Under the pieces are notes generated by a model. It made no database searches, was not told the DNA's origin, and saw only the letters and a list, made by a program, of their open reading frames with translations. From Tanypteryx hageni (Eukaryota > Arthropoda > Insecta > Odonata > Petaluridae), in contig CM054118.1 in NCBI GenBank assembly GCA_028673005.1, positions 2,067,410 through 2,131,409 of the forward strand: a stretch of DNA of 64,000 nt, written 5' to 3'. Made by a program: the position numbers and the translations under genes. Position 1 is the stretch's first letter; each line of letters opens with the position of its first letter. Of this stretch, positions 34,701 to 45,747 are shown piece after piece.

Positions 34701-37700
34701 TAAACGTAACATATAGAGAAAAATCGGGAAAAAATTCCACTGAGATTTTGGCGGAAATACACGTTTTAGGTGTCCGAGTCCACAAAAGTGGTTTTCGTCA
34801 TGCTGTCCATCTGTCTGTGGAGGCCCTAGAGCAGTGCTTCTCAACCTTTTTTTGTTTGCGTCACCCCATTTTTGTTCTGCGTCACCCCGTTCACTGTTCC
34901 ATTTCCTTCAAGTCATCTTTATGGATAAATTAGGCTTTATCTACAACATAAAGATCAAAATTTATGCGTTCAAAGAAGCAGAGGCAGGTATTCTTCTGGT
35001 TTTATTTATTTTTATAAGCCAGAATAGGATACACTGTGAATTTATCAAATATTTGCGTCACCCTTCAATAACTCTCGTGCCACCCTGGGGTGTGATGTCA
35101 CCCCGGTTGAGAAACACTGTCGTAGAGCCAAGACCGTTCAACAAAATCGAATGATATTTCATATTTAGGCATAGCATTATCCAGAATAGAAACTATGAAG
35201 AGAGATGAACGTTATAGCACAACAGTGATGGGTAATTCATTAACTATTAATGGAAATTAATTATTTGTGGAAATTATCAAGTTTTCTAATAAAAAATGCC
35301 ATCTCAAATTGTTTATTTTAATTGGTAATTCATTCTTATTGGTTTTCACAAATTATTGTTTTATTCAAAAATGGCTCAAATGATTTTGCTTAAAATTCAC
35401 TCATTAACAATACATATTTCCAGTGGTGAGCGGAGAAATTTTTAAGAGCCGTCTGTCAGGATCCAAAAATCAGGCAATTTTGTAAAGGGAAAAAATTCTA
35501 TTTATTAACAGTTAAAAGTGAGAATATTTATTTCAATTTTTATGTTATACATTTAATTGTACATTTATATTACAAATAGCAGCCTGTTGCAGCTACGCTT
35601 GCAATTAATTTTATTCATCTTACCATATCATTCTAGTTGTATCTGTGCGAAATTTTGTTGTTGGTCAGAAACCTGCGTGTCAAAATGATTGATTTCTGCT
35701 ACATCATTGGTGCTGTCATCTAACACAAGTTGCAGTCTATGATTTAAACAATGCCAGATAATTATATTAGGAAAATCTTGTAAAACCTTGGCTATTACAC
35801 CAGATTTAACAGCTAGCACCATCTGAACAAAATGCAATTAAGTTTTTTGACAAATAGTCTTTGGAGAATCCATTGTTTTCCAAACAAAATATTAAAGCAT
35901 CATATATTGTTTCAGCCTTTGTTGATGCTAATTCAAAAAGATCTAAGAAAATAAATACGGTTCATCTCACATGTTCAACTCATTAATGAAAATTATTAGA
36001 ACACTTTTGCTAGCAATAGTTGATGATTCATCAATTATTACGCTGATTTTTTCATTTTCATTTATAATTTTCTTAAAAAAGTTTAATTTCATTTCCTTGG
36101 CAATGTGCTCAACAATTCAAGCCTCTAAATCGGGAATGCAAACAGGTACCACAGGTATCTATTTTGTTTAATTTTTGTAGCTGTAAAATTGCATCCTATT
36201 GGACATTGGTGTTTATTTTTACTAAAGTATAAACTGTATTGAAAATGTTTACAGTTGTGTCAACTTCTTTTTGGTTCAGATTGCTTAATAAATTCTGTAT
36301 TTTTTTCTTTTTCACTTCTACAATATGAAGAGCTTTAAAATGGAAATCTGATGTATAATGTTCAGGCAATTCTTTTCATAAAGGAGCCTGCCTTGATACT
36401 TTTGAATTTCCAATGCATTCAACATCATTATTTATCCATTGTTTTGAAAGATGATAGAATTTAGTAGTTTCTGCTCTAAAAATCCGACACTTTTGCACAT
36501 ATCGAACAACCCAATTTTCTGTTTTTGATGGTCAGATGTACATATTTGTCTTGAAAATTGCTTTTTACTTTCTCAATACATAGTATAGGGGAAAGAATTG
36601 TTTTCATGAAAAAATCTATTTCGAGATTTCAACGGAAATACACGTTTTGAGGTCCCCTGAACATGTTTTGACCATTTTCTCGATGATGCCTGTGTGTGTG
36701 TACGTGGTAGCTTTTTTGTGGGTGCTCTTAACTCAAAGACTATTAATCAGGTCAACGCGAAATTTTATATTTAACATTTTTATGAAAGTCACAAAAACTG
36801 ATTAGTTTTTGGTAAAAATCAGTCAACCGAAAGTGGGTGTTTACTCTTTTCATTTATCCGTTATTTTGAAATATTTGCTTTAATATTTGATAAATGTAAA
36901 AATGTATTGGAATAACAGTTGTGGGAAATTTAATTTTCTACGATCTTTGTTTGAAGCATTTTCCCATATAATGCATTGTTTAAGAGATATCTTAAAAATT
37001 ATATTTTTAGCTGCCACCACCATGCCACCTACCGATGACTATTGTTAACAATTGATGCTTAGTTACATCTTAGTAATGCCCCTTTTTATTTTCTTAATTG
37101 TTAGAGCTTTGTGGCTATATCCAATATCAGAAGGCTATGGTTTGAGTTTATTTCTGTTCTTTGTAAAGTCTAAAATTTTCTTGGTTTCTTAAAATATTTA
37201 TTATTAGGTAACAATAGTCTTTTCATTTTTATGTATGGCTGAAATTAAAAAAAAGAAAATATTTTTATATGAATCTTCAAAAGATATATCAAGTTTGCAC
37301 TAATGCACATTATTAAAATTACCGTACTCCACAAAACATGCAGCAGAAATGAACTTCATTGACTCCAGCATGTGAGGTGGACACATGTAGTTTACGTGTA
37401 TTGAAAGCTAAATGCGCGAACTGCCACGTGTTGTAGGGGAAGATGTTTAAGTGGAGGGAAAGTAAAGGGGAAATGAATCACCTGGGGATTCAGCTCTACG
37501 TGAAATCTCAGCAGAGAATGATGTAGAATTTTACCCTCTCCCATGCGCAGCCCGCGTTTTGTGAATCGACTTCCAGACCAAAATGGGTTTCTGCACATGG
37601 TCTGTAAACTTTCAGCAGAGCTATACTACCATATGCAACAGCTGATGAATGCTACTCTCTAACTGTAATTTACAATAGTGGAGAACGCCAAAAGTGCACA

Positions 37701-39237
37701 GGAACAATTTTTGCTGTGAACTTATTAAATTTGAATAATACAACATGCACACATTACGCATTTCATTGTTCTTATATTGATATGATTATTTAAAAACTAT
37801 AGTTGCCACCATTCATGACCTCTGGATGGGGATGTGCAGTAGCAAATGAAAGTCACGTTGGTCCGGGGAATGAATCAGCATCAGTCAGAATGTCATGCTT
37901 TAGTAGAGTGGACATTCCTTGTGATACTTGCGATATACGGTTATTTGTAGCTTTAGTTTACATGTATTAGTGTAATAGTTTAGGTATTAATGGCAGGCAT
38001 CAATTCTGATACTAGACAGCCTAGGATATTCCATCTTTTGTTATTTACCCTATATATTATGAATTTTTTCGCAAAAAAATTACCAAAAATTTAAGGTGCA
38101 TATTATAAATGGCAGCAAATTGAGACATTTTTTTACCAGCTGGTCAATAACAATTATTTATGGACATTTTGTTTGCTTCTACCACGTTGAAATAGAAAAG
38201 AATATCAGTGGAACCAAATTTTCTGCTACTTAGTCAGCAGGTGTATTTCATGCACCCAATTGTTTAGTCTTGGTATTTTGAGAAAAAAAGTGCATGGGAT
38301 ATGGTATATAAAAGCTCAATGGTGTATAGCCTTGTAAAAATGCTACCAGCATGAACATTTTAATTTTTAGTTCGAGGGTTTCATGATCTTTACATACAAT
38401 TTTTTATTATTTTGTTATTCTAGTGATATTTATTTCATACTGTTGAAGAAAGTTTTATAAAAAATACGACATGTTCCATTTGAAGACTTGACCTTCATTT
38501 ATTGATACATCTTTTTTGTAGTTTCAGTTTTCATTTATTGCTCATTAAATGTTGAAGAAAAGATTCTTCTGTATTTATGAATGGAATGTGCTACAAAAAG
38601 CAAAATAACTCAACCATATTTAAAATGGAGTTAATTAGCATTGGAATTAAAATTGTAGAAAGTTACTAATTAGCCCTCCTGGCAACTGCTTTCTTTAGAA
38701 ACTTAGTGTGTTATAAATGACAACTACCAATTATTAACTACTAATTTTGAATTAGTCTGGTCTGGTAAATTCTCACATATACTCTTATGCAAATTGAACT
38801 TATATTAGGCTATAAACAAAATTAACTTCTTAATCCATGAGACAGTCTATTTATAATGAGTTGTTAAACATTATGAGCAACCAAATATTTTCTTACATTC
38901 ATAAAGATAATGTGTAAATTAATAATGATCTTTTTATAGTACATGTTCAATTTGAAGTCACAGTGTATCCTGATCCAAATTTCAGCTACTGTCTGCAGTT
39001 ACTTCAGAACACATACTGAGTGTGTTGCTGAAGCATAATCATCAAATGATAGTCTTTTGGTCAGCATATTCCTCACTGAAAAAGTCTTTGGTGAAACACT
39101 TAGTCCATCTGTGGAGTAAATCTGAAGATGACACCGTAAGAATATTGTCATTCCTTTGTCTTCTACGTCTTAACTCATCTAATTCTTCCCAAAAAGATGA
39201 AGATGGTGGCACAAGAATTTATGAAACAACACTGAAG
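28735..39237 (+). CDS. Noc2: Noc2, nucleolar complex protein 2 homolog (exons 1-6, partial)
   Basis: Noc2 acts in the nucleolus with Noc1 or Noc3 in maturation and export of pre-60S ribosomal particles. Exons, all with GT-AG borders and phases that fit: 28735-28873, 28973-29271, 29366-29484, 29846-29955, 34124-34284 and 38986-39237. Together they encode 360 codons. The N-terminus is acidic and Lys-rich (nuclear type, many Glu/Asp/Ser). Recognisable parts are [63 protein letters not shown] and [20 protein letters not shown], in Noc2 family order. The family is about 700 residues, so roughly the second half lies beyond the window; no later exon was found up to 64000. The start was chosen as the first ATG before the acidic region. 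Introns 4 and 5 are 4.2 and 4.7 kb and loaded with transposons. Confidence 0.9.
31170..33560 (+). pseudogene. Uncharacterised transposase-like gene relic
   Basis: Outside the hAT insertion (31243-32332), + strand frames give a degraded protein. The clearest part is 32912-33217 ([42 protein letters not shown]). After frame breaks there is [20 protein letters not shown] and [10 protein letters not shown] near 33345-33445. I believe this is a protein family found repeatedly in invertebrate genomes and probably encoded by mobile elements, but I cannot name the superfamily. The SQDD pair might be catalytic. Many stops between 32380 and 32900 show it is long dead. It lies within Noc2 intron 4 in the sense direction. 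Confidence 0.5.
31251..32324. mobile_element. hAT-type non-autonomous element in Noc2 intron 4
   Basis: It starts with TAGTGATGGG and ends with its complement CCCATCACTA. It is flanked by perfect 8-bp duplications ATGTGTAG (31243-31250 and 32325-32332), the hAT hallmark. Subterminal parts are rich in the word gattcgttca/gaatcgttca on both sides. There is no transposase frame. Inside, near 31763-31782, a ggttgggaaccactgccc word resembles the end of another hAT MITE. It split an older transposase-like relic, whose sequence resumes at 32333. Confidence 0.9.
33675..33914 (-). pseudogene. Helix-turn-helix N-terminal fragment, pogo/CENP-B-like
   Basis: 79 codons on the minus strand: [20 protein letters not shown], then [20 protein letters not shown]. 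This is the typical first helix-turn-helix of pogo-like or related transposases (…A…….N…A.R.Y.V....V..W). No CENP-B box domain or DDE core follows, so it is a short relic inside Noc2 intron 4, antisense to the gene. Confidence 0.6.
34479..34600. repeat. Near-perfect palindrome with 12-bp direct repeats
   Basis: 34527-34588 folds into a long hairpin: aatagaaattatctccttaa pairs with ttaaggagttaatttctatt, with tataaaattttat-like bases at the centre. It is followed by agctgaatctta (34589-34600), which also occurs at 34479-34490. The arrangement looks like a small templated or fold-back insertion in Noc2 intron 5. Confidence 0.8.
34832..35119. mobile_element. 288-bp hAT-type MITE in Noc2 intron 5
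   Basis: Terminal inverted repeats CAGTGCTTCTCAACC and GGTTGAGAAACACTG are typical of hAT MITEs. Flanks ccctagag and tcgtagag agree at 6 of 8 positions and may be a decayed duplication. The interior has several gcgtcacccc words on both sides. There is no coding sequence. Confidence 0.85.
35590..36575 (-). pseudogene. hAT-like transposase relic (KIAA1586-like)
   Basis: On the minus strand, 36575 to 35590 reads in several frames. It gives [10 protein letters not shown] (Cys motif), [48 protein letters not shown] and [17 protein letters not shown]. At 35628-35837 it gives [19 protein letters not shown] and [13 protein letters not shown]. This order matches the hAT-derived proteins annotated as KIAA1586-like or ZMYM-like. 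Stops and shifts are frequent. It is antisense to Noc2 in intron 5. Confidence 0.72.
36585..36860. repeat. Interspersed repeat related to 34690-34830
   Basis: Shares cggaaatacacgttttgagg with cggaaatacacgttttaggt at 34752-34771, plus similar flanking words. The later part (actgattagtttttggtaaa) recurs near 63309-63330 (gttgattagtttttgggtaa). Non-coding, family unknown. Confidence 0.55.
36861..38985. other. Rest of Noc2 intron 5
   Basis: AT-rich, with no transposon ends, coding stretches or RNA genes that I can support. The 68-codon frame at 37392-37598 (-) matches nothing. Confidence 0.5.
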
Positions 39238-39303
39238 GTTAGTATACATTTATTTATTAATCATGGTATGTCATTTTGTGTTATTAATATTATTAGAAAA
39301 ATC

Positions 39304-40000
39304 AACATATAGTGGAACTTGGTTAGTACGTTCCTCGTTAGCATGTTTTCCTCTTTAGTACATAGATTTCTCAAGGTCCCGATTCCATTCCATTTGAATA
39401 CTTGTTAAAAATATTTGGTTAGTACGTCTTAAAATAATCACGTTTCCTGGTTAGTACGTCCACTTCCAAAGAAAAGTTACCACCCAAGAGCGCTCAGAAT
39501 CTAAGTCCGGATCAAAACAATGATTTGACAACATTGTAATTCTCACGTGGCCTGAGCCTTCGCTGAAGACACTTTTTTTGAGGCCAAACTTGAAAGGATC
39601 GGGTATCTCCTCCCATCATAAGAAGGTCCTTCCGAGTTTTCTAAATAGAAACGGTAGCTATAGCCACACCTATTGGTTCTTCTCCTCAGGCAAATGAACT
39701 TGATTCTTCAGAATACAATTCAGTTCTATTTGGGAAGCAATCATTTAAGAGGATATTTTCATTTGTGTGCGAGCTAGTTTCTGTTATGCCTCGATTAACT
39801 CCAAGAAGAAGAAACCAAGTCGTTGGTCTGCTGTAGAGCAATGTCCCTGCAGGAAATCACGAGACATGAGTGTGTCTCATGTTACTGTGCATACAATCAA
39901 AAAGATGAAACTAAGCGAAGGAAGAAGAGAGGGATCAGGGAGGCCTATTCGGATGAAGTCTTCGCAAAAATAATTTCAGGGATCCTTTCCATGTCATAAG
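39304..40000 (+). mobile_element. Pogo/Tc-like DNA transposon remnant
   Basis: 39309-39470 holds a terminal-type sequence with several copies of ggttagtacgt (39320, 39418, 39449). This resembles the ends of Tigger/pogo elements. 39767-39973 has a frame with RKSRDMSVSHVTVHTIKKM and GRREGSGRPIR. It looks like a helix-turn-helix plus GRP-type segment of Tc1/pogo transposases. No right end was found and no DDE core is present. Confidence 0.5.
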
Positions 40001-40339
40001 CGTCAATATAAGATGTAGCGTGTGCCGCAATCAATGAAGAATATGCGATTTAGTAATGTAAACTTTGTGGAGACAATTGTGCTTTGAATAACTTGAGAAA
40101 AAATTCGAATCACCAGCAAACAACATAAAAAAATGATGATGCTACGATCGTAGTGAAACCGGTCGTGCTTAAATTAAAATTTGTGGAGACTACAAAGTTA
40201 TTTTTTCATTACGAGTAAATTCCACCTAATAGTTGAGCCTGACCTCATTACTTATAACAGAAAAAAAAATATCAACGTGGCTGCCCAGTTAAATTTTAAT
40301 GCGAAAAAGGATTTGTAAAAGCAGGCGAAATGAAAAAAA

Positions 40340-40409
40340 ACCAACCCACGAGGAAATCGAACTCGTGCCCTTACGTTTCGGACGCAACCACTATACGCTA
40401 ACCGCCAAC
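40340..40409 (-). repeat. tRNA-derived SINE head (or tRNA pseudogene)
   Basis: The minus-strand sequence contains a pol III A-box-like stretch (ttagcgtatagtggttgcg, about 40382-40400). It also has a B-box-like T-arm (cacgagttcgatttcctcgtg, about 40347-40367) with a perfect 6-bp stem around the loop. D- and T-arm spacing is tRNA-like, but the anticodon arm does not fold well. A T-rich stretch follows, as in SINEs. Confidence 0.7.
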
Positions 40410-40559
40410 AATTACTCGATCAATTAGGCATGCATTATTAAATTTATATCAGTTGACGTGAAATTGCAATATTTAATAGCGATTTTCGGAAAAACTATCG
40501 GCCATATATGCCCGAAAGGGGAGTTTGCAGTAATCCTAGAATCCAGTGCAATACACCTG

Positions 40560-42975
40560 CCAAGTTTCATAGAAATCCGTGACCGAAAGTTGTGTTTTTT
40601 CCGATAAGAAAAGCATTGTGCCATTTTTGTAAATTAATTTTGGGCACTTGCCTGTAAGCTAGAAAAATGAAATTATCAGTGTTGCTAGATGGCCGCAATA
40701 TCTATTGGGAATTATTGTTATTTTTGCTTACAGTGTCCTGGGTTCGACTCCAGATACCTCGGAATATCTCCCATAAGTTAGCATGGGAAAAAGTTATCCC
40801 AGTGTGTATACCAATCTAATAAGTTTGGGAAGATGAAATTTTGCAGGATTATAAAATTTTTCTCATAACCAACTATAAAAATCGAAAATTTCAAAATTGT
40901 TAATTTTTAGGGGTTGTATTAACCCCATTCGAACATAAAAGTTTAATAATTTTTATATTGGAAACTATGTGCAGTACGTTCGAGGTTTGAAATCATTTTG
41001 TCGCAAATTATACATAGAAAAAAAGGAAATTTTGAAAAAGTTCAAAAATTAGATCGCTAAAAATTCGCAATTGTTTAAACATATTTTTAAGGTTTTTGTA
41101 TATCCGAATGTGCTACGAAGCTGAATTTTTTTACCGGTGGAATTAAAAAAAAAACAAAATAAAAAATAATAGAATTTTGATATTTTAATTTCTTTGACTG
41201 TTAAAAATTCTTAAAGTTTAAACTAATAGAGAAATATTTAGGCATGCTAGGAAGCTGAAATTTTAAAGTTAAGTGGAGCTCAGTGCATTTAAAGTAACAA
41301 ACATTTCATAAAATCCAACAAAGTGTTATTGCGGCCGTATTAAACTTTTAAAATTTAAACAATAAAATAAATATTATTTCACTTCTAGATGTGCTACAAC
41401 TTCAAATTTGACAAAGTGTAATATTCTTAAAATTGCAAATTTAAGGCATTGTAATATAATATTTTTCAATAAGGAAAGATAGAAATTGGGTGCAGAGGTG
41501 AAATATTTTGAATTAAAAAAAATATTTCTAATAATGTTATATCTCTCTGAAATATTAATGTTAATCAGGGTCAGATGAAATGCTTGCAGAATGCAAGCAC
41601 CAACTACTTGTATAATATATATAGGACGATACTAATGTTTAGGCAGTTCCAGATGAGCTGGAGATTCGAAATTTTTTTCTTAGGTAGGATTTTGTGCAAA
41701 ACCGACTAGAAAAAAGGAAAATTGTGAAAAAGTGCAACAATGCGGCCGCTAAAAATTCGCAATTGTTTAAACAAAATTTCAAGGTTAATGTATTTCCGAA
41801 TGTGCTACGGAGCTGAAATGTTTTTGGAGGTAGGATATGTAAAAAAAAACGAAATAGGGATTATACAAATTTTGATATTTTAATTTGTTTGGCAGTTAAA
41901 AATTCTTAAAGTTTAAACAAATAGGAAAATGTTTAGATACTACGAAGCGAGTAAGAGAGCTATCTATGAAATTCTTATTGCGGCCGTTAAAAATTATTTA
42001 AATTTAAACAATTAGATAAATGTTATTTCACTTCTAAATGTGCTACAAATGAAACATTTGGCGAAAATATGTGGCATTATTAACACAATGTGGAAAACGT
42101 ATAATATTGCTAAAATTGCCAAAATTAGCGATTGTTTTACTCCATTATATTTCCATAAGGAAAAAACTAAAATCGGTCCCGTGGAGAAATCTTTTGAATT
42201 AGAGAAACATTTCCCATGATGAAATATCTCTCAGAAAAATTAATGTTTTTTCAAGGTGAGATGAAATGCTTGCAATATGCAAGCACCTTCTACTAATAAC
42301 ATATAACATCATCATATTATAGACGTTCCTTACAAAGGAGGAGGAGGACTAATGTTTAGGCACTTCCAAATGAGCTGGAGATTCGAAATTTTTTTCTTAG
42401 GTAGGATTTTGTGCAAAACCGACTATAAAAAACGAAAATCTTGAAAAAGTGCAACAATGCGGCCGCCAAAAATTCGCAATTGTTTGAACAAATTTTCTAG
42501 GTTTATGTATTTCCGAATGTACCACGGATCTGAAATATTTCATAGAGGTAGGATTTGTAAAAAAACGAAATAGGGATTATTGTAATTTTGATATTTTAAT
42601 TTTTTTGGTAGTTAAAAATTCTTAATGTTTAAACAAATAGGTAAATGTTTAGACACTATGCGGCAAGTTAGGGAGCTGAAATTTTTAAACTAATTCGAGT
42701 TTAGTTTATGTAAACGAATTAACATTTCAATGTATCCATGAAATCGTTATTGCGGCCGATAAAAATTATTTAAATTGAAACAATTAGATAAATGTTATTT
42801 CACTTCTAATTGTGCTATAAATTTAAAACTTTGCAGAAGTGTGTGGCATTATCAACCCAATGTGGGAAGAGTATAATATTCCTAAAATTGCATAAATTAG
42901 TGTTTGTTTTACTCTGTTATTGTTCCATAATAAAAAAATGGAAACCGGTCCAGAGGAGAAATCTTTTTGTGTTCG

Positions 42976-43056
<81 letters not shown>

Positions 43057-43842
43057 TAGTGGTTGGTGCTTGCATATTGCAAGCATTTCATCTCGCCTTG
43101 AAAACACATTTATTTTTCAGACAGACATTTCATCATTACAAATAGTCTTTTAATTCTAGCGATTTTCGTTTTTCCCACATGTAAAAATAACAGTTTAAAA
43201 CATTCCCCAAATGCTGCAATTTAAAAATTTTTACACTATCTTCATTATGGGGTACTAATGTTACACATTTTAGCCAAATTTTAAAGTTGTAGCACTTCTA
43301 GAAGTAAGATAATATTTTTCTAATTGTTGAAATTTAAATAATTTTTAACGGCTGCCGCAATTCATATATGGTAAAATTAAAATGTTTATTTGTGCAAATT
43401 CACTACTCAGTAAATAATTTGAAAATTGCAGCTTCCTAGCTCATCCCGTAGTACCTAAAAAATTATTAAACTTTAATGTCCAAATGGTGTTAAAACGACC
43501 CCTAAAAATTAACAATTTTATAGTTTTAGATTTTTATAGTTGGTTATGACAAAAGTTCTATAACCTTTCAGCTTCCTAAACTTATTAGATTGGTCTACAC
43601 ACTGGATTGCGTTTTCCCATGCTAACTTATGGGAGATATTCCGGGGTCTCTGGAGTCGAACCCAAGACACTGTAAGCAAAAGTGACAATAATTCCTAATA
43701 GATATTGCGGCCATCTAGCAACACTGAAAATTTATTTTTTCTAGCTTACCGGCAAGTGCCCATAATTAATTAAAAAAAATGGCGCAATGCTTTTCTTATG
43801 GAAAAAACGCAATTTTCGGAATTTCTGAAGTTGAACTCATGT
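40560..43842. mobile_element. Fold-back element with about 430-bp inverted arms and internal tandem units
   Basis: 40560-41000 and 43410-43842 are inverted repeats at high identity. Shared landmarks: cagtgttgctagatggccgc (40678 on +; the inverse ends at about 43726), gtcctgggttcgactccag, atatctcccataagttagca and accaatctaataagttt. Between them lie three forward units of about 700 bp (starting near 40930, 41631 and 42347) and one inverted unit (43060-43410). Each unit has a gcggccg word, gtttaaacaa words, tgctacgaagctgaaat-like words and ends in the hairpin atgcttgcaatatgcaagca. A CT/TA microsatellite (42976-43050) sits at the centre. There is no protein. The hairpin end resembles Helitron-like non-autonomous elements, but the class is not proven. 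Confidence 0.75.
42976..43050. repeat. (CT)n(TA)n microsatellite
   Basis: About nine CT units followed by about 28 TA units at the symmetry centre of the fold-back element. Three predicted reading frames through it are artefacts. Confidence 0.95.
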
Positions 43843-43927
43843 CACTTAGGTAAGAAGTCTCATTTTATCTGTAGGTTTCTTCTTCTTCTACAAAAACTAA
43901 AACTTTCAGCTATCTAGCTCTTGTAGT

Positions 43928-44527
43928 TTGGGCTGGACATTTGTATCCTCCTATATGTTATTAGAACAAGTTTCAGAATATAAATACCTTGGAAGTATCA
44001 TAACACGAGAGGCAAAATGTACGGATGAGATCAAAACTAGAATAGGAAAAGCAAAAGCGGCTTTCAGGAGAAAGAAACAACTACTTACAGGGAATATAAG
44101 GGAAGATATCCGCAAGAAGTTGATAAAATGCTACGTATGGAGTATAGCATTGTATGGGGCAGAAACATGGACGCTAAGGAAAAATGACATCAAATACTTG
44201 GAAAGCTTTGAAATGTGGACTTGGAGGAGAATGCTGAAGATAAAATGGACAGATAGGATGAAAAACGATGAAGTGCTACGAAGAATAGGAGAGAAGCGAA
44301 TGATTATACAGACTATCAGAAAGAGGAAGGCTAACTGGGTTGGACATTACCTGAGGAGAGAGAGTATGATTAAAGACGTGTTAGAAGGAAAACTAGATGG
44401 GAAAAGGGAAAGAGGTAGGAAAAGGTTTCAGCTGATAGACGATTTGAAAGGGAAAGAGAGTTATCAAGATATAAAGAGGACAGCGGAAAATAGGAGTATA
44501 TGGAGAACCAGGTTTAACCATGAATAA
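43928..44527 (+). pseudogene. LINE reverse transcriptase 3' fragment
   Basis: A single open frame of 199 codons covering only the RT thumb and C-terminus. Segments are SEYKYLGSIITREAKCTDEI, CYVWSIALYGAETWTLRKND, WTWRRMLKIKW, NWVGHYLRRESMIKDVLEGK, GRKRFQLIDDLKG and RTAENRSIWRTRF. The catalytic palm is missing, so it is 5'-truncated. After the stop the sequence runs into a TGA/TGATGA repeat (44557-44572), a typical LINE 3' end. It has no stops or shifts, so this insertion is fairly young. Same domain type as 14775-15545. Confidence 0.85.
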
Positions 44528-44818
44528 TCACGGACCTGTCTACGGACAGACTACCTATGATGATGATGATATGTTATATGTATGTTATATCCTCCTCTGT
44601 AAGAGTCGTCGATATATAATGATATATATATATATATATAACAGCTTACGGAAAATGAAAGGTAAAATGGATATATGGATGGCAACAAGATGTTGGGATG
44701 AGGAAGCCCAGTGAGTACTCACCAATCAGACGACTTCAGGTTGGCGAGGCCCTGGGGATGTCGAAGAGAGACACGTAAAAGAACACTAAAACAACACAGA
44801 AACATCACAAACGTAGAA

Positions 44819-44843
44819 GCTTTCGGAGTTATTCCTTCATCAG
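44819..44843 (-). ncRNA. Hammerhead-like core of Penelope-like element 2
   Basis: On the minus strand: CTGATGA (44837-44843), a short stem GGA/TCC (44833-44835 with 44825-44827) and GAAAGC (44819-44824). The arrangement, including an extra A after CTGATGA, equals that in Penelope-like element 1. Stem III could not be traced with confidence. Confidence 0.45.
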
Positions 44844-45122
44844 TTACAGAGAGAGAACTGATGGTAGTGACACTGGGTGGAGGCATGGGGGTAGAAGGGT
44901 AGTGCGGAAAGGTCGAGGATTGGAGGATATGGAGGGGGTTGGGGATTGGTAGGGGGTTGGGAGAAGACAGAAAGGGAGTGAAAAGCTATCCAAGGTTGAG
45001 GCCAGGGGGAGTGAAGGAGTTTAGGAGATGGATATGTGAAAGCTCCCACTGACGGAGTTGGGGAGCCGAAGCATTGTCGGGGAGAGCGCGAATGACTCTC
45101 ACTTTGAAGCAGTTGTTAAACT

Positions 45123-45747
45123 TTAAATTATGTTGGTTCGCATGAACGGCCACCGGCAGCAGTCGTTTGAGAATGACGCTGTTGCGGTGGCCATGTGGAG
45201 GGGATGGCAGCTGTCGAACTGGAGATATTGAAGGCGGTTGGAAGGCTTGAGGTGCACGCTGGTGTAGATTTTGTTTTCCCGGATGAAGAGATCGACATCC
45301 AGGAAGGTGATGTTGGAGGCAGAGGATTGGTGGGTAAAGGAAAGCGTGGGGTGGGATGAGAGGCATTGTAAAAATAATTGTAGGGAGTCGGGTCCATGCG
45401 TCCAGAGAAGAAAAATGTCGTCAATATACCTCAGCCATAGGAGTGGTCTGGGGTATACGTCAAGAAAGCGTTCCTCCCATTCACCTAAGATGACATTGGC
45501 ATAGGAGGGCGCCATGCGAGTGCCCATCGCGGTACCTTTTATTTGTAGTGTAGTGGCGACCTCCGAAAGAGAAGTGGTTTTTTTGGGGCACAATTTCAGC
45601 CAGCTTCGTTAGGAAATGGGAGGATGGTCTTGTGTCAGGTGGTCTGGAGTCTAGTAATTTTATCAGGGCAGACAGTCCTTGGTTGTGAGGGATGTTGGTG
45701 TAGAGGGAGCAGACGTCTATAGTGGACATAATTGTGTTAGGTGGGAG
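45123..45747 (-). pseudogene. Penelope-like RT fragment with YIDD
   Basis: From the right: STIDVCSLYTNIPHNQGL (motif A region, about 45690-45735), then KLAEIVPQKNHFSFGGRHY. After a frame change the order is TLQIKGTAMGTRMAPSYANV (motif B), LLWLRYIDDIFLLW (motif C with YIDD), NITFLDVDLFIRENKIYTSV, LKPSNRLQYLQFDSCHP, and the frame ends at 45123. The upstream RT is lost at a rearrangement breakpoint near 45747. This is another branch of Penelope-like RT than 19330-20686 (YVDD, GIY-YIG). Not functional. Confidence 0.85.

Noticed and set aside
40340..40409. Functional tRNA gene
   Set aside because: The pol III boxes are present but the anticodon arm does not fold and the acceptor ends do not pair, so a SINE or pseudogene is the better reading.
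42810..43153. Three overlapping frames at the TA repeat
   Set aside because: Consist mainly of IYIYIY from the dinucleotide repeat; no gene.
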